A stretch of DNA of 64,000 bases from Plasmodium coatneyi (lineage: Eukaryota; Apicomplexa; Aconoidasida; Haemosporida; Plasmodiidae), in contig NC_033558.1 of NCBI RefSeq assembly GCF_001680005.1, positions 154,501 through 218,500 of the forward strand. Direction: 5' to 3'. Of the stretch, positions 1 to 11,620 are shown one piece after another. Position 1 is the first letter of the stretch. Each line of letters begins with the position of its first letter. Below the pieces are notes generated by a model. That model saw only the letters and a list, made by a program, of their open reading frames with translations. It made no database searches and had not been told where the DNA came from. The translations under genes were made by a program, and so were the position numbers.

Positions 1-799
1 ATTTTGGCGTTGCTGTTCTTTCCTGTGTGCCTTCGTTTCGCATGCGCCAAGTGGGGCAGAAGTATCCTACGCCGCGTCGATGGTTCTACGCATTGACGTC
101 CGTGTGAGCAAAGGGACGTCCTTCCACTGACACAATTATTTCTGCAGCGCCGCTAGCCAGGTAGGTGTTACTCTCTTCCTATACATATATACAGTTATGT
201 ATGGCTACTCACATAGCAGCATTTCAACCGCTGACCAGCAGAGTTACTCTTAGCGTGAACCATCACGGGGTGGAAGGGGCCTTTCTCCTCCCACCATCCA
301 CCGTGCGTTCGAGTGAGCATGCAAAAACGCCGGAGCGAGCAATTATCTCTGCATCCCACTGGTTGGCTAAGGTACGCATAAAATTTCCCTTCTGCAGCGG
401 TACTGTTATATCCCCGCAGTTGTTCTTAAAAATAAATGGTTTTGGATGAACCTTCTTTGAGATTATTTTCTTGGGGATCCTTTTCTTTTTTTTTTTTTTT
501 TTTTCTTTCCCATTTGAAGGGCAAAATTATTGTAAAAAAAAAGAGAGGTTTGCAAAAAAAAAAAAAAAAAAAAAAAAGAAAAATTAATTCGCCACGTTGT
601 GGCTTGGCATACTAACCTTCACTGTGCCGCGACCCCCCTTGCACATCCTCAAAAGGAACAAATGAAGCAACAAAGTGAAGCCATAAAAAATATACAAAAC
701 AGTGAACAGCTACACAAAATAGGAACAGCAGGATGGAGTGGGAGGTCTTTTCATATCACGGGGTTATTACATAACTTGGGAGCGCGCTCCAACTTGGAG
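1..799. other. Left-edge non-coding stretch
   Basis: I see no supportable gene here. The open frames at 165-449 and 599-925 begin with GTG rather than ATG and resemble no family. T-rich and A-rich runs lie at about 487-504 and 556-577. The stretch lies downstream of the COQ3-like gene, so part of it is probably that gene's 3' untranslated region. Confidence 0.5.
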
Positions 800-2043
800 T
801 CAGCATTCCGTGGCTCCCCCCCGATAAACGAAGGCGGACAAATAAAGCAACTTCAGCCAACGAGTGCGAAAGTAATCTCGTACAAAGGGGATGTATACCG
901 CATGTTCCGTGCTCACGTTCTGTAAATCGAAAAGGGCGCAGAGCTCACTCAGCTCGTCTGATCCGATAAACTGGTCGTAGTGGTGTGTGCCCTGGGGGGG
1001 GAGGTGAAAACAGAAGAAGTTAATACAAGCAGGCAAGCAAAGTAATAAAAAAGTGTATTCTTCCCTCCTAGAAGCATTTCAATAGTTACCTTTTTCACCA
1101 TCCCGGTGACATACTCAGCCAGCACAATAGAGTAAAAATAGGAGAGCAAATTCTTGTCGATCGTTGTAAAGACAACCAGAGCTTCGGGGGAACATAACTG
1201 ACTAATGCACCTAACGTACTCCTCCTTCTTCCCATTAGGCACATGCTCAATCACTTCGGACGAAACGATGACGTTATATTTTTTTCCCTCCTTCTTACTC
1301 CACTCTGTTAGGTCAGTTATGTCACAGTTATAGTACCTCTGTTTTATGTGCACATCTGAGCTGTTCCATGGGGTGTTCTCTGTTTGGCTATTCTTCCAGT
1401 TCGATTCTTGATCGGATGACCTGTGGTTCATGTGTCCTGTTCTGTTGCCTATATGTGGAGGAACTTCCTCGGGGGAATGACTCATCCCTGTGTAGTCTGC
1501 CCCCTCGGCCTGCTGTCTCCTGCGTGCCACATCTATCAGCTTACTGGACACATCAATCCCGTCGATGTTTATATGAACCTTCCTCCCGGGCACGTAACTG
1601 CACCCTGAACCTCGTCCTGTTATATCACTCTTGAGAAAAAAATAGGAAAAGTTCTTCCGCATGTATTCGCATAGTATCCCTCCGCCACAACCCACATCCA
1701 GAACATTTATCGTAATGTCTTCCTTTTTTTCATTTTCCCCTTTCCCCCCTTCTTTCATTTTCTCGAAAAAAAGGAATTCATAATTCTTGCAGATAAAGTT
1801 GAACCTGTGCTTGTTATAGTCGTGAAGGCTGTAGGTGTTTGCCCCTGCAACTTTGCAAAGTACGTCACACCATGTTCGCTTGTCTTTCCGTTTATCATTC
1901 CACCATTCGCTGTGCATCTGGTCGAAGAAGGACCGTTCTCTCTCGTCGAAGGTTTTGTTCCGCTGCTGCCTGTGCAGAAATGCCTTCCCTACATGTGCAG
2001 CTTTCCCCCCACTGGGTTTAAGCCCCCCTAGTAGGTGCTGCAT
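800..2043 (-). CDS. COQ3: COQ3-like ubiquinone O-methyltransferase, two exons
   Basis: Predicted SAM-dependent O-methyltransferase of ubiquinone biosynthesis, expected in the mitochondrion. The exons are complement(800..991, 1090..2043). The 98-bp intron has donor GTAACT and acceptor CCCCCAG, both in phase 0, giving 381 residues. Visible motifs are the SAM-binding motif I, NVLDVGCGGG, at about residues 113-122, an acidic post-I segment IDGIDVS near 162, and SSEVIEHVPN at about 261-270, which is typical of the UbiG/COQ3 family. The second exon carries the family's C-terminal segment beginning GTHHYDQF. A hydrophilic insert of about 60 residues (roughly 177-236) separates motif I from motif II, as is common in Plasmodium. 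The N-terminal 30 residues are basic and could be a mitochondrial presequence (inference). The family is clear. The exact methylation step follows from homology. Confidence 0.85.
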
Positions 2044-3024
2044 GTCTGGGGGGACGGAAGCTTCACCGTCTTGTTTGCTCTGCTAGTTCCTTTTACCTTT
2101 TTTCCTGCTCTATGTCAGACAATATAAGGTTCCCAAACTCACCAACTGAGGAGGCACGGAAGCTACGTTTTGACCCGTGGGCAAGTACATACAGCTCTGT
2201 CGCACATGGTATAGTAGCTTTGCGAAAAAAAAAAAACAGAAAAGATGAAGGAGGAGCACTTCCCGAGGGTTTAGTGAAGTGTTATAGGGTTACCCAAATG
2301 GGGGCCCTATCACGAAGGCTCTTTCCAAAGGAAAAGGCTATATTAAGCCGCTTCAGATGTGCCCTCCCCGTTGACACCTCCCATATGCAGGTATTCCCAC
2401 TTATCCGGCGACATGACTCTTCCACCGTGCTGCTTTCCTCCAAAATGGTGCTGCACATATGTAGTGACCATACCCTTGCGTCGTTCGAGTCCGCCTGGCC
2501 GGATTAACAAAAAGGGGGGACACATCACTATGTGGTGGACTGGAACAAATGCCGTGTGCTCCACGCATAAGCCCTGCTGCACAAACAGATCCACAGAAGG
2601 AACGACTTCAAGCACACACAAAAAAAAAAATCACGAACGCACTGCCGCTAACAGTCACAATAAAATGGTTAACATTATAATTCTGTTCACCCCCCCGTTG
2701 GCTCTACCTTCAAAAGGGTTGATGCACCTCCCGCCATGTCCCCAACGTTTTATTTCCAACTCGCGCAAGTCTCCTTTGCGAAACTTTTTTACCAATTGTT
2801 CAGTGGCGCTGTTGTTGGTGCGTTTGTAGCATCTCTGCGTGGCCATCCGTGGGGATATAAAATGGGCCACTCCCAAACCGTCATCGTTTGGTAAAGCGTT
2901 TTTCGAACCGCCTTGGCGAATACCTCATATTATGTAGAGTCTTGTTCGTATTTCTGGGGAGAAAAAAAAATCCACCATAGGTGTGAATAATTGGGCGCGC
3001 TGCAAGTTGGGAAATACCCAGGAG

Positions 3025-3055
<31 letters not shown>

Positions 3056-3199
3056 ACAAAAAAGAGGACAAAAAATTGAAGAAGCTAAACAAGTTGAAAC
3101 ATAAAAGCGGCGAATTGACCCGCAGCTCCCACCATATTGCGAAGTTAAGGGCGATCGAATCTATAAGGCCATTTCGCAAGGAGACGCCTGGCAAGCACA
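2044..3199. other. Intergenic region between divergent COQ3-like and TAP42-like genes
   Basis: This stretch lies between the starts of two divergent genes and probably holds both promoters and 5' untranslated regions. It has a 29-base A run at 3025-3053. An ATG frame at 2112-2507 (131 codons) shows no family similarity or domain and is not called as a gene. Confidence 0.5.
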
Positions 3200-4387
3200 A
3201 TGGGGGAACCGCACAACGCAGCAGTCCTCTACGACGAGCTGTACCTCCTCTTCGATGACTACATCGTAAAAAACAGCAAGCAACCCAGCACGTACGAGTC
3301 GATCTTTCGTAAGAAGGAGTTTCTCGAGTTTGCAAAGCTCCATGGCACCACCGCAGTAGGGACTTCCCCCAAAAAATCGATAAAGAACAAAGACGAAATA
3401 ATAGACGAACTTATTTACGCATTTAAGCTCTTCGCAAAGTACACAAGCACATGTGATTTTTTCTCCAAAAATGAAGAAGTAGACGACATAAACACGTCGT
3501 ATTTGAAATTCCTACTCATCCCATACATACTGGGGGTTCTATGCTACGAAACCATAAGCATGGATATACGAAGCGACCGGTTGAAAGACGCAAAGTTGTA
3601 CTTTGCTGAATTCATTAACGTGGTAAATTTGTATAATATAGCTCCAGTGGAAGACTACCTCCTGGATGAAGTCGGGGATGCGTCACATCCCATGAACAGG
3701 AGAAACATAAAGGTTAAAAGAGCCAAGGACGAAAAGAAGTTTCAGGACTTCTACGATGAGATGGTTAAAACGAACGTGAAGAAAGGTGCCTCTGAAAATT
3801 GTAACCACTCCAGCTTCGCTAATCACATGGAGGAGGAACAACTTAGGGAAGTGTACCTCTCCCTGATCAAGTGCAAATGCCTGCAGACGCTTAACATGCT
3901 GGACCTGATAGACACGGAGCTGGAGGTCCTGGAAATGCGCAACAGGCAACACCAAAACGGGCAGCTTACACACGATCCGAAGCAGCCAAATCATGGGCAA
4001 ACCCCCCAGAGCAACCACCCAAAGGATGGCGTGAAGAAACCCTGGCTTTTCACCATTAAAAAGAACATGCCTCTTGCCGACCGGACCCAAATGAGGAACT
4101 ACTACAGGGACCTCGTCTTCACCCCCGCACATAACTTACCCACCATATCGCTAGAGGAGTGTGCAAAAATCGAAATGGAGTACGCCCTCAAGGGGGAGGG
4201 AACGAAAAACGGTGCTTCGAAAAACGGTGCTGCGAAAAACGGTACTGCGAAAAACGGCACCGATGAGGAAGACGACTACGAAAAATGTTCCAACGAAAGC
4301 GAGAAGGAACTCAAGGACAGAGAGTGGGACGACTGGAAAGACATGCACCAGAAGGGAATTGGGAACAAAAACAGAAACGTTGCTTGA
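3200..4387 (+). CDS. TAP42/IGBP1 (alpha4)-like PP2A-family phosphatase regulator
   Basis: Single-exon gene of 395 residues. TAP42/alpha4 proteins bind the catalytic subunits of PP2A-type phosphatases and act downstream of TOR. The N-terminal two thirds is helical and contains the alternating hydrophobic and charged pattern of the family, including LKFLLIPYILGVLCYE and the region RLKDAKLYFAEFINVVNLY. The most diagnostic part is the extreme C-terminus, DDWKDMHQKGIGNKNR, which matches the family's conserved ending of the type D-x-x-K-D-x-x-x-x-G-x-G-N. Before this lies an acidic low-complexity segment and four copies of a KNG-A/T-x pentapeptide (4205-4264). The ATG at 3200 gives a normal full-length protein. 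The family assignment is strong. The partner phosphatase is inferred. Confidence 0.82.
   Translation: MGEPHNAAVLYDELYLLFDDYIVKNSKQPSTYESIFRKKEFLEFAKLHGTTAVGTSPKKSIKNKDEIIDELIYAFKLFAKYTSTCDFFSKNEEVDDINTSYLKFLLIPYILGVLCYETISMDIRSDRLKDAKLYFAEFINVVNLYNIAPVEDYLLDEVGDASHPMNRRNIKVKRAKDEKKFQDFYDEMVKTNVKKGASENCNHSSFANHMEEEQLREVYLSLIKCKCLQTLNMLDLIDTELEVLEMRNRQHQNGQLTHDPKQPNHGQTPQSNHPKDGVKKPWLFTIKKNMPLADRTQMRNYYRDLVFTPAHNLPTISLEECAKIEMEYALKGEGTKNGASKNGAAKNGTAKNGTDEEDDYEKCSNESEKELKDREWDDWKDMHQKGIGNKNRNVA
4205..4264 (+). repeat. 15-bp tandem repeat encoding KNG-x-x
   Basis: Four near-identical 15-bp units (AAAAACGGTGCTTCG and variants) in the C-terminal part of the TAP42-like gene. The repeat keeps the reading frame and adds a Lys/Asn/Gly linker. 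Confidence 0.85.
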
Positions 4388-6161
4388 TACGGGGAACCCT
4401 TGTATAAACTATAAACTTCGGTGTTATTGCGGCCCAGCCAGGTGTGCATCCCTCCTTGTGGTGCTGCGCCAGTGTGCGAAGCAGTCATATGCGGAGGGAT
4501 GACCGAACGGACACATAAAGTAAATTACGCGAAGGTACTCAAAACCAATTGGCGAGATAATCCCCCCGCAATGTGCACAGACGCACACATGTACGTGAAG
4601 CCATATCACGCGATGGTCCTGGTTTGTACCCACATACGTTCCCCTCCATGGGTACTCTTCCACGCATTCCATAATTTACCTTCGGAGGTGCCCACCTTGT
4701 GCAAAAAAAAAAAAAAAAAAAACGCGAAACCAAATGCGAAGTAAAGCGAAAACAATTCGTCCCTCACCCGTTGCATGACCAATTCACATCGCCCTTCACA
4801 TTTCACTTTTTTTTTTTTTTTTTTTCGTTGCCATACCTGCATTTCCACGAATAACTCAATTTTTTTGTTCACAAAATTGTGTATCCATTTATCCCTGCAC
4901 ATTGGGCGCGTGTTTATAACACACGTGTAGCTTCCCCCACGTGAGCAAGATCCCGTGAGAATCCTCCATGTTGGGAAGTCATCCCGCCTGTGCGCGCTCA
5001 AAACTGTGTGCAGAAATTGTCGTGAAAACTGCCGCCAAAACGGCGTGTTCTTATCGCTTTGCCAGTGTGGGACCCCATCACGATAACGGAAAAAAAAAAA
5101 AAAGGAGGAGGGGAACAAAGTCGAACTTCACGCCCTGAATGAGATGCGTCACCGTAAGGAGAGGCCATCTTGTGCGCGCATTTAACATGCTGTTGCTCTG
5201 CTTGTTTTTTTCCCAACGCAAGAAAACCTTAACCATATTATTTTTTTATGGAAGGCATCACGCGCCGTTATATGCGCGCAAAAAAAGGTGTCCTCAGTGC
5301 AATTCCCTTGTTACGCTGAGGGGCACGCTCTACCCCAAGGGGGAAACAAACAAACTTTAACAACGCGTAGCTCGCCAAAAGGGACGTAAAAAAAAAAAAA
5401 AAAAACCAGCAGAATATAACACTCCCCCAACGCAGCGCTGCTGGACGATTGCCCTTTTGCTAACTTAACCCCGCAAGGTAAAGCATACAGGGCTATGTGC
5501 ACATACTCATGTATTTATGAGCCGTACCCCCTGCATTGCGTCACCTTCCATATGCTTGCATATGCTTCATATGTGCTCCATGTTCCCCGTTCCCATTGGC
5601 GCCTAGCAAAAAAGGGGCGATTTTTACTTAGGGCGGATTGCCTCTTTTCTTTTCCCTTTTCACCGTGAAAGGCTTCCCCAAAACAACAATTTTCATCACA
5701 TTTCTTGCGCGCACGTTTTTTGTATTCCTTCCTCTTCCCCATTTGAAAACACTTCGCCTCTTTTCCCCACGAGGAGGTGAGTAGTGCTCAAGATGATGCA
5801 CAGCCAACCGGCGCGTAAAAATAAAAAAATAATAAAATAAAAAAGTTAATGAAATTAAAAAATAAGTACCAAAAAATACAAAACAAAAACGAAACAAAAA
5901 AAAAAAAAAAAAAAAGAAATGCAATGCAATGAAGGAACAAATGTTCGTTCCCCCATTTTTTACGTCCCTTTTCTACTGACACGGCCCACTGTCAGTTCAC
6001 ACGCTTTTTTAGTATTTCCTTCAAAATAAACCCTCGCCAATAGCATAGGAAGGAAGGAAAAAAAAAAAAAAAACCTTCTTCATGCTTCTCACAATTCGAC
6101 ATTTCACGTGCGCGTATGCGCAAGTCCCTTCATATCCCCATTTTTTTTACCCATACGTATT

Positions 6162-6432
6162 TTCGCACGGGCGAATGGCCAACGGCGAAAAGTGCTTTAT
6201 CTCTGTGCCTTCACTTGGGGGAGGAAAGTAACTAAAAGTACGTGACACAGTTTTGTGTCATCCTTACATATATATATGTGCCAACCTCCCCCCACACACA
6301 TGCCCCGCATTTTTTTCAACCCTGCGGGGGAATGTTATTCTAGGGCGATGCTAACTATAGAGCCCTTTATTTGTTTATCCTACCCATCGTTATTTTAACC
6401 CCTGCACCGTGCATCGCGTTGAGCACAACGCG
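6162..6432. ncRNA. Candidate structured RNA or hairpin cluster (tentative)
   Basis: Five perfect inverted repeats lie within 271 bases. They are TTCGC/GCGAA with a 4-base loop (6162-6175), TGACACA/TGTGTCA with a 4-base loop (6243-6260), a palindromic ACATATATATATGT (6266-6279), CCCCGCA/TGCGGGG (6303-6329), and CGCGTTG/CAACGCG with a 4-base loop (6415-6432). GGGGGAGG (6217-6224) can pair with CCTCCCCC (6285-6292) and would enclose two of the hairpins in a branched fold. I recognise no known RNA family, and transcription and strand are unknown. This is a structural observation only. Confidence 0.25.
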
Positions 6433-7022
6433 AAAGTTGTTTTACAGCCAAACTTAGACGAACGAATATAACTACCAAACGGACAATTAAGTCCAACTCA
6501 TCTGTAAACTATATGTGTGAACGGATACATCCCTTCACGGAAAGGAAACACGCAAAAATGCTGCAGCGCGTTTTGATACGTGAAGCTTTTTATATGGCCC
6601 CAGTGTCTTTGTAACACTACGCCGTAGGGTTTCCTTCTTTATTATTTCGTCACTCCATCGCAACTATTCCTTTTCCCCGTTTCGTTTGTCCACCTACATG
6701 CATGCCCCCTCGCACAAAGCGAACATTTTTTATTAAACACAAAGGTGTAATGTAAAGGGGGGTAACAGACCCTTATTCGTAAGGTATTCTACTGGTGGTA
6801 ACGTGTCATCTATATAATTTAGCCAACAAATGTTCCTCGCTTGAGGAGTGTGAAGAATTTTTTGTTTTGTTTTTTTTTTTTAGCTTTCTCCATTAATTTT
6901 GTAAAACCTGTTTTGTCGCCCAAGTGTATTAACCTTTGGGCGTCACCGAGGTGGTTCCTGCGAGGCTAGGTCGCTACACACACGCGTAATAGCCAACTGT
7001 GCAAATTTTTTTCATCAACGGT

Positions 7023-7023
<1 letters not shown>

Positions 7024-7063
<40 letters not shown>
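7024..7063. repeat. Poly(T) tract of 40
   Basis: Uninterrupted run of 40 T, the longest homopolymer in the window, about 240 bp upstream of the next start codon. Its length in the assembly should be treated as approximate. Confidence 0.9.
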
Positions 7064-7304
7064 CTTTTGGGGGGATGACCGCTTAAACGGATAGTATAGC
7101 GTCCACGCGTCGAAAGCTACACTGGACAAGCACGACAACTGCAGGGAAGGAAAGGCCATCCCGATGAAGTTATAAGAGGGTGGCCCTCTTCCGAAGCAGC
7201 CTTTGCCTGTACGAATTATTCGTGCGGAAGGCGTTTCCCCATAGGGTTTTTTTCCCCCTGCACACACGAATTTATCTACCTCCCCACCGCAGTAGTCGAA
7301 CTAA

Positions 7305-10228
7305 ATGACGACCACCTGCACAGCCGTCATGGAAGCGGAAGAGGTGAACTTCCAACCGATGGAGCTGGGTTCTCCTAGCAGAGAACACAACCCCACTTGT
7401 GATGGCCATAAAAAAAAACACAGTCGAAAGAGGAAGATAAAAGTGAGCAACACAAGCTTTGTTAATCTACGAGATTGGACAAGCAAAGTGCAGAAGAGGT
7501 ATGAGCAGAAGCTAAAAACCTCAGAACAGGGAACGAATCAGGAAGGGAAAGTTACTCTCCCCAATGGGGAACCGGACAGTAACTACCTCTCCTCCTATTC
7601 TTCCTCCTCCTTCAAGTCAAGGTCCAGCTTAGGTAACAATATTCACTTCTCCTCCGATGAATCCAATTACGATTCGGATATCGAGCAGCGGATCTGCAGA
7701 TTTTTGAAATTGGAGAATAGCGATCCAGGGAGGAAGAGAAAAAAGAAGAAAAAGGAAAATGCACTTAACAATGGAAGCGCAAATGATGTTGCGGATGGAG
7801 GTGCAGATGAATGTGTGGACGTGGGTGAGGATGTTTTCCCTGGTGAACATACCGATGTGATTACAGAGGAGCCTGCAGATATGCTGGTCGATGTGGGGAG
7901 AAACGCCCGAGCAATGAACGAAGCGACGCTTAACACGTTAGAGGGCACCACCGATATGGCAGGCACCACGATCGATGACGATCCGTCTATCAACCCAGTC
8001 AATAAACACACACACCAGGAAAAACGAGAATCAGAAGATGTGCAGGAAGGGCAGAAGGGGACTGTTCAGACGAACGACCAACAAGTGAGTAACAACACGA
8101 TGGAGGAGGAAAAGGATCATCCGGAGGGGTACGAAATGAATCATAACAGTAACGATAAAATGGTGAGTGCAGATAGTGGGAACATTTCCTTCCAAGAGGA
8201 TAGTACCCCCAATGGGGATGGCAAATCCGAGAATGAGCCCCAAGGTGAAAACCTTTCCCCACGTAGCAATACAAATGAGGAAGGTGTTCATGCCGAAGGG
8301 TCGCTTGAGGAAGAGCATGGAGGCACCGAGGAGGAGGCCAACATGGAAGTCATCGTGGAGGGGGGAAGTACGCCTACCCATGTAATGGAAGAAGCAAATG
8401 AGGAGGAAGAGCACAACGATGTCATTGAAGAGGAAGGGGACGAGAAGGACCAGGAGGATGATGAAGAAGAAGAATTATATGAACAAGAGGAGGAAGAAAA
8501 AGATGATCATGATGAGAAGGAACCCCTAAACGAAGCGACCTGCAAACCCGCAAAGGAATCCCCTATCGAAAAGGACTCACGGGGCGGCCCCGAGTCCAAA
8601 ATGGAAAGACAACCGAAGGAAGAGACGAAGCAAAATCGCCAAAAAGGTAATAGGACCAAAGAAACGAAACGGGAGAGAGACAAACGTGCAATGCAAGTGT
8701 ATACACCTTCGAACCATTCATTGAATTCGATACACATTTGTACCTGTGTAGATGGTTCCTACGTGCATGAGAGACAATTACCACTCTTGCACTATTTTTT
8801 AACTTCATGCTTATAACATCGCCCCAATGTGTCTATACCCACGAAGGTGATATCAAGGAGGAACGCTCCCCGAGGAAGATAGAAGAGAAGCAGCAGAGCC
8901 ACAGAAAGGAGAATCCATACAGACCTAGACCTGATAGAGGGAGAAGAAAAAACCATTCTAATGAAAGGGAAAATCCGAACAGAGGAAATCTCGACAAAAA
9001 TGGTTCAGATAATTTTCAAAAAAAAAATTCGAAAGAAAAAGAGCCCAACAGACCCAAGAAATCCATAAGCCGTAGTCGAGAAGGACCAGCGAACGGAAGA
9101 GGCAGACCAAGTTCACGTGAGAAGGAGCAACAACCCCCCTCACAGATGCACAAGGATTCAAATACCAATCAACGGTGGCCCAAACATCATGAGGAAAGAA
9201 ATAAAAAAGACAATAGGCACCCCAATGGAAGGAAAAACATCCAAAATGGGGAACCTCCGCGTGCTGATAGAGAAAGGGATAACAGGAACAAGGAGGAAGG
9301 GGACAAACTGGAGAGGAGAAACAGACCAGGAGATGTGGAACGGGAAGGCGATAGTGAAAGGGGGAAAAGAAGGAACATGGAAAGGGACAGAAGTAGAGAG
9401 AGGAATCATCCAAGGGAGGTAGACAGAGATCGTCCAAGGGAGGCAGACAGAGATCATCCAAGGGAGGTAGACAGAGATCGTCCAAGGGAGGCAGACAGAG
9501 ATCATCCAAGGGAGGTAGACAGAGATCGTCCAAGGGAGGTAGATAGAGATCGTCCAAGGGAGGTAGATAGAGATCGTCCAAGGGAGGTAGACAGGGATCG
9601 TCCAAGGGAGGTAGACAGGGATCGTCCAAGGGAGGTAGACAGGGATCGTCCAAGGGAGGTAGACAGGGATCGACAAAGGGAAGCAGACAGGGATAGACAA
9701 AGAGAAGCAGACAGGGATAGACAAACTTTAAGGGAACGAGACAGAGAGCGAGAAAGAGACCGAAACAGAGAGGCAGAGCGAGAAAGGGAAAGAGATCGAA
9801 ATAGGGAGGCAGAAAGGGAAAGGAATAGAGAAGCTGAGCGGGATCGTGATCGTAACAGAGAAGCTGAATGGAACCGGAACAGGGAGAGACATTTTGAAAA
9901 CGACAGGAACATGCCGAGAATGCCCAAGGGTGGCAACACATCACACGACCCTTTAAAAAAAAGACTTAATGGAGTGGACCCAAACGTAAGCAGGAAGAGG
10001 CCCTACTCAAACGAAAACGAAGGCAGTGGCAACCACTTGCCGAAGAAAATCCATGACGACAGTGACCAACAGGTACATATGGAAAGAGACCGTTACGTGT
10101 ACAACGCAGCCGACACACCTTCGAGGAAGTATTCTGCTCAAAAAAATAAAACCAACGATAGCGAAAATTGGGAGAAGAAAATGTCCAAACTGAAGGAAAA
10201 GCTGATTAGGAAAAATATGAACAAGTGA
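7305..10228 (+). CDS. Conserved-type Plasmodium protein with Arg/Asp octapeptide repeats, two exons
   Basis: Exons are 7305..8646 and 8847..10228, giving 907 residues. The 200-bp intron has donor GGTAATA and an AG acceptor before GTGATATC. Both borders are phase 1, and the joined codon is Gly. The first exon encodes a basic N-terminus followed by a long Asp/Glu-rich region ending in an acidic cluster. The second exon is strongly basic and contains about 13 copies of an octapeptide of the form R/H-PRE-V/A-DRD (9407-9718), followed by RE/RD dipeptide repeats. Such RD/RE blocks are typical of nuclear RNA-processing proteins, so a nuclear role is plausible but only inferred. I recognise no folded domain. 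Neighbours give no functional hint. Confidence 0.75.
9407..9718 (+). repeat. 24-bp tandem repeat (about 13 units)
   Basis: Tandem 24-bp units, each encoding eight residues of the form H/R-PRE-V/A-DRD, inside the second exon of the 7305-10228 gene. Neighbouring units are nearly identical, which suggests recent expansion by slippage or unequal exchange. Confidence 0.9.
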
Positions 10229-11459
10229 GACCTTTTTCTTGTTCTCCTTCAATGACGATGGATGAATGAAAAAAAGGAAAGAGACAGGGGGGGGAAATGG
10301 TGATGATGATAGGCCAAGTGCCGAGCTGCCAATTTAGGTAGACAAACTTCGTCCACCTGTTATTGACCGACCCCTCTATACAGAAGATTACAACTTTTTA
10401 AAAGGCATTTCCCCGTACATATTCCACTTTGTTAATTCTAGCCAATCCAACTAGATTGGAGAAAGGGTTCCCGAAATGACATATATCGAGAACGCGACAG
10501 ACGATCTGCTTGACGATAGACCTACCAACAGAGGGTTATCATTTTTATGGATCATATTATCCTCTTATTTGTTTTCTCCGTCATTCCTTTTTATGTTGCT
10601 TCGCCATTTTATTTTCCCATCCGATGTGTTCCCCTCACGTTTACTGGATTGGTACATAATTTTAAAGGCCCCAATGGAAGTTCGAGTTCGCTCAGTTGGT
10701 TTGTAGCCCCATTTTGTTGAATTAAACAAATCATAATTTCGCCTTTTTTCTTTTTCTGTTTTTTTTTTTATCCCACTTTTTTTCTTTTTAATTAAAATTG
10801 CTTCGATATGTACAAAATGGAGGACAAAAAAAAAAAAAAAAAATAATAAAATAATGGAGCATTGAAGCGCAGTGTGTATTGGAAGGTGTGCTACGTGAGC
10901 ACAAAAAATGAAGCGGTACGAAGGGCTACGAAGCGGAACCAGCGAAACGCAAGTTGTACATTATAGACGCCTGGCCAAGAGGATCAACCGGTCGAATTCC
11001 CGCTCCACGTTGGGGAACAGGGGGGGGAAGGAATTTATTTCTCCCATTACGAGTACGGGACTAATTTTTCTGCGCTGAATGGGTAATTCAAGCGAAGGGG
11101 GAGAAACATGGACAAAAGGACGAATGAGAAACAAGAAGGTGATCCGGGAGGTGATCCACGACGAAATGTTACAACGTTAAGCCAAATGGCCACACTCGTA
11201 AGCGCTCAAGTGTCCCCCCTATGTTAACGTCGATGGTAGACAGCTTACCAAGGTCAACCCTGTGGGGTCTCCCTGGTGTATGCCACCCTTTTTCCTCCAT
11301 ACAATTTCGTTCCATTAGCGAAGAAGATGAGGCCCCTTCACGTGGGTTAGCTTTTCTTGACAGTGTGAGTGCACGCAGTTTGGTGTGCACGGTGTAAACG
11401 AAAAAAAAAAAAAAAAAAAAAAAAAGAAGATCGAATAAAGGAACATTTGTGATGAAAAA

Positions 11460-11487
11460 AGCTAGCTGGGTCAGGTAAATCTTCCCC
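11460..11487. repeat. Dispersed AGCTAGCT / TCAGGTAAA element, copy 1
   Basis: AGCTAGCT followed by GGGTCAGGTAAATCTTCCCC directly after an A run. Copy 2 is 88 bp downstream. It belongs to the family whose complete form is the palindrome CCTGAACNGTTCAGG joined to CAGCTAGCTA. Confidence 0.7.
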
Positions 11488-11547
11488 ACAAGAGCAAACA
11501 GAACAAGAAAAAAAAAAATATATATATGTAAAAACGTCGCTTAAAAA

Positions 11548-11576
11548 AGCTAGCTCAGTCAGGTAAAACTTCCCCC
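11548..11576. repeat. Dispersed AGCTAGCT / TCAGGTAAA element, copy 2
   Basis: AGCTAGCT followed by CAGTCAGGTAAAACTTCCCC after an A run. It is the same layout and orientation as the copy at 11460 and is therefore a local direct duplication. Confidence 0.7.
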
Positions 11577-11620
11577 CAAGGCAATTAAACGTGGCACTAA
11601 AGGTATGCCCTGCGCTGCCT

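Larger units (their letters stand above)
4388..7304. other. Largest gene-free stretch in the window
   Basis: Nearly 3 kb with no credible protein gene. The open frames here are made of homopolymer codons or start at non-ATG codons. It contains at least seven A or T runs (for example 4703-4722, 4807-4825, 5389-5405, 7024-7063). Its middle part is unusually free of such runs and carries several perfect inverted repeats, listed separately. It includes the 3' untranslated region of the TAP42-like gene and the promoter of the gene starting at 7305. Confidence 0.55.
10229..11620. other. Intergenic region between convergent genes
   Basis: Lies between the 3' ends of two convergent genes. An ATG frame at 10476-10706 (76 codons, hydrophobic) is not supported further. 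A tail-to-head duplicated element (AGCTAGCT plus GTCAGGTAAA) is present at 11460-11487 and 11548-11576. A-rich runs occur at about 10828-10843 and 11401-11425. Confidence 0.5.

Noticed and set aside
165..925. Two open frames (165-449 and 599-925) near the left edge
   Set aside because: Both start at GTG, have no family similarity, and the second runs into the antisense of the COQ3-like exon.
2112..2507. ATG frame of 131 codons between COQ3-like and TAP42-like genes
   Set aside because: No domain, no splice context and no repeat or codon bias to distinguish it from chance in a promoter region.
6215..6230. GAGGAAAGT as a possible RNase P/MRP RNA conserved region
   Set aside because: The matching partner segment with complementary bases was not found, and the rest of the core is absent.
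10476..10706. Hydrophobic ATG frame of 76 codons
   Set aside because: Short, lies between two 3' ends, and shows no motif. It could be real, but the sequence does not support a call.
10981..11010. GGTCGAATTCCCGC as a possible tRNA B box
   Set aside because: It lacks the invariant GTTC, and no A box or cloverleaf stems fit upstream. No tRNA, rRNA or CRISPR array was found anywhere in the window.
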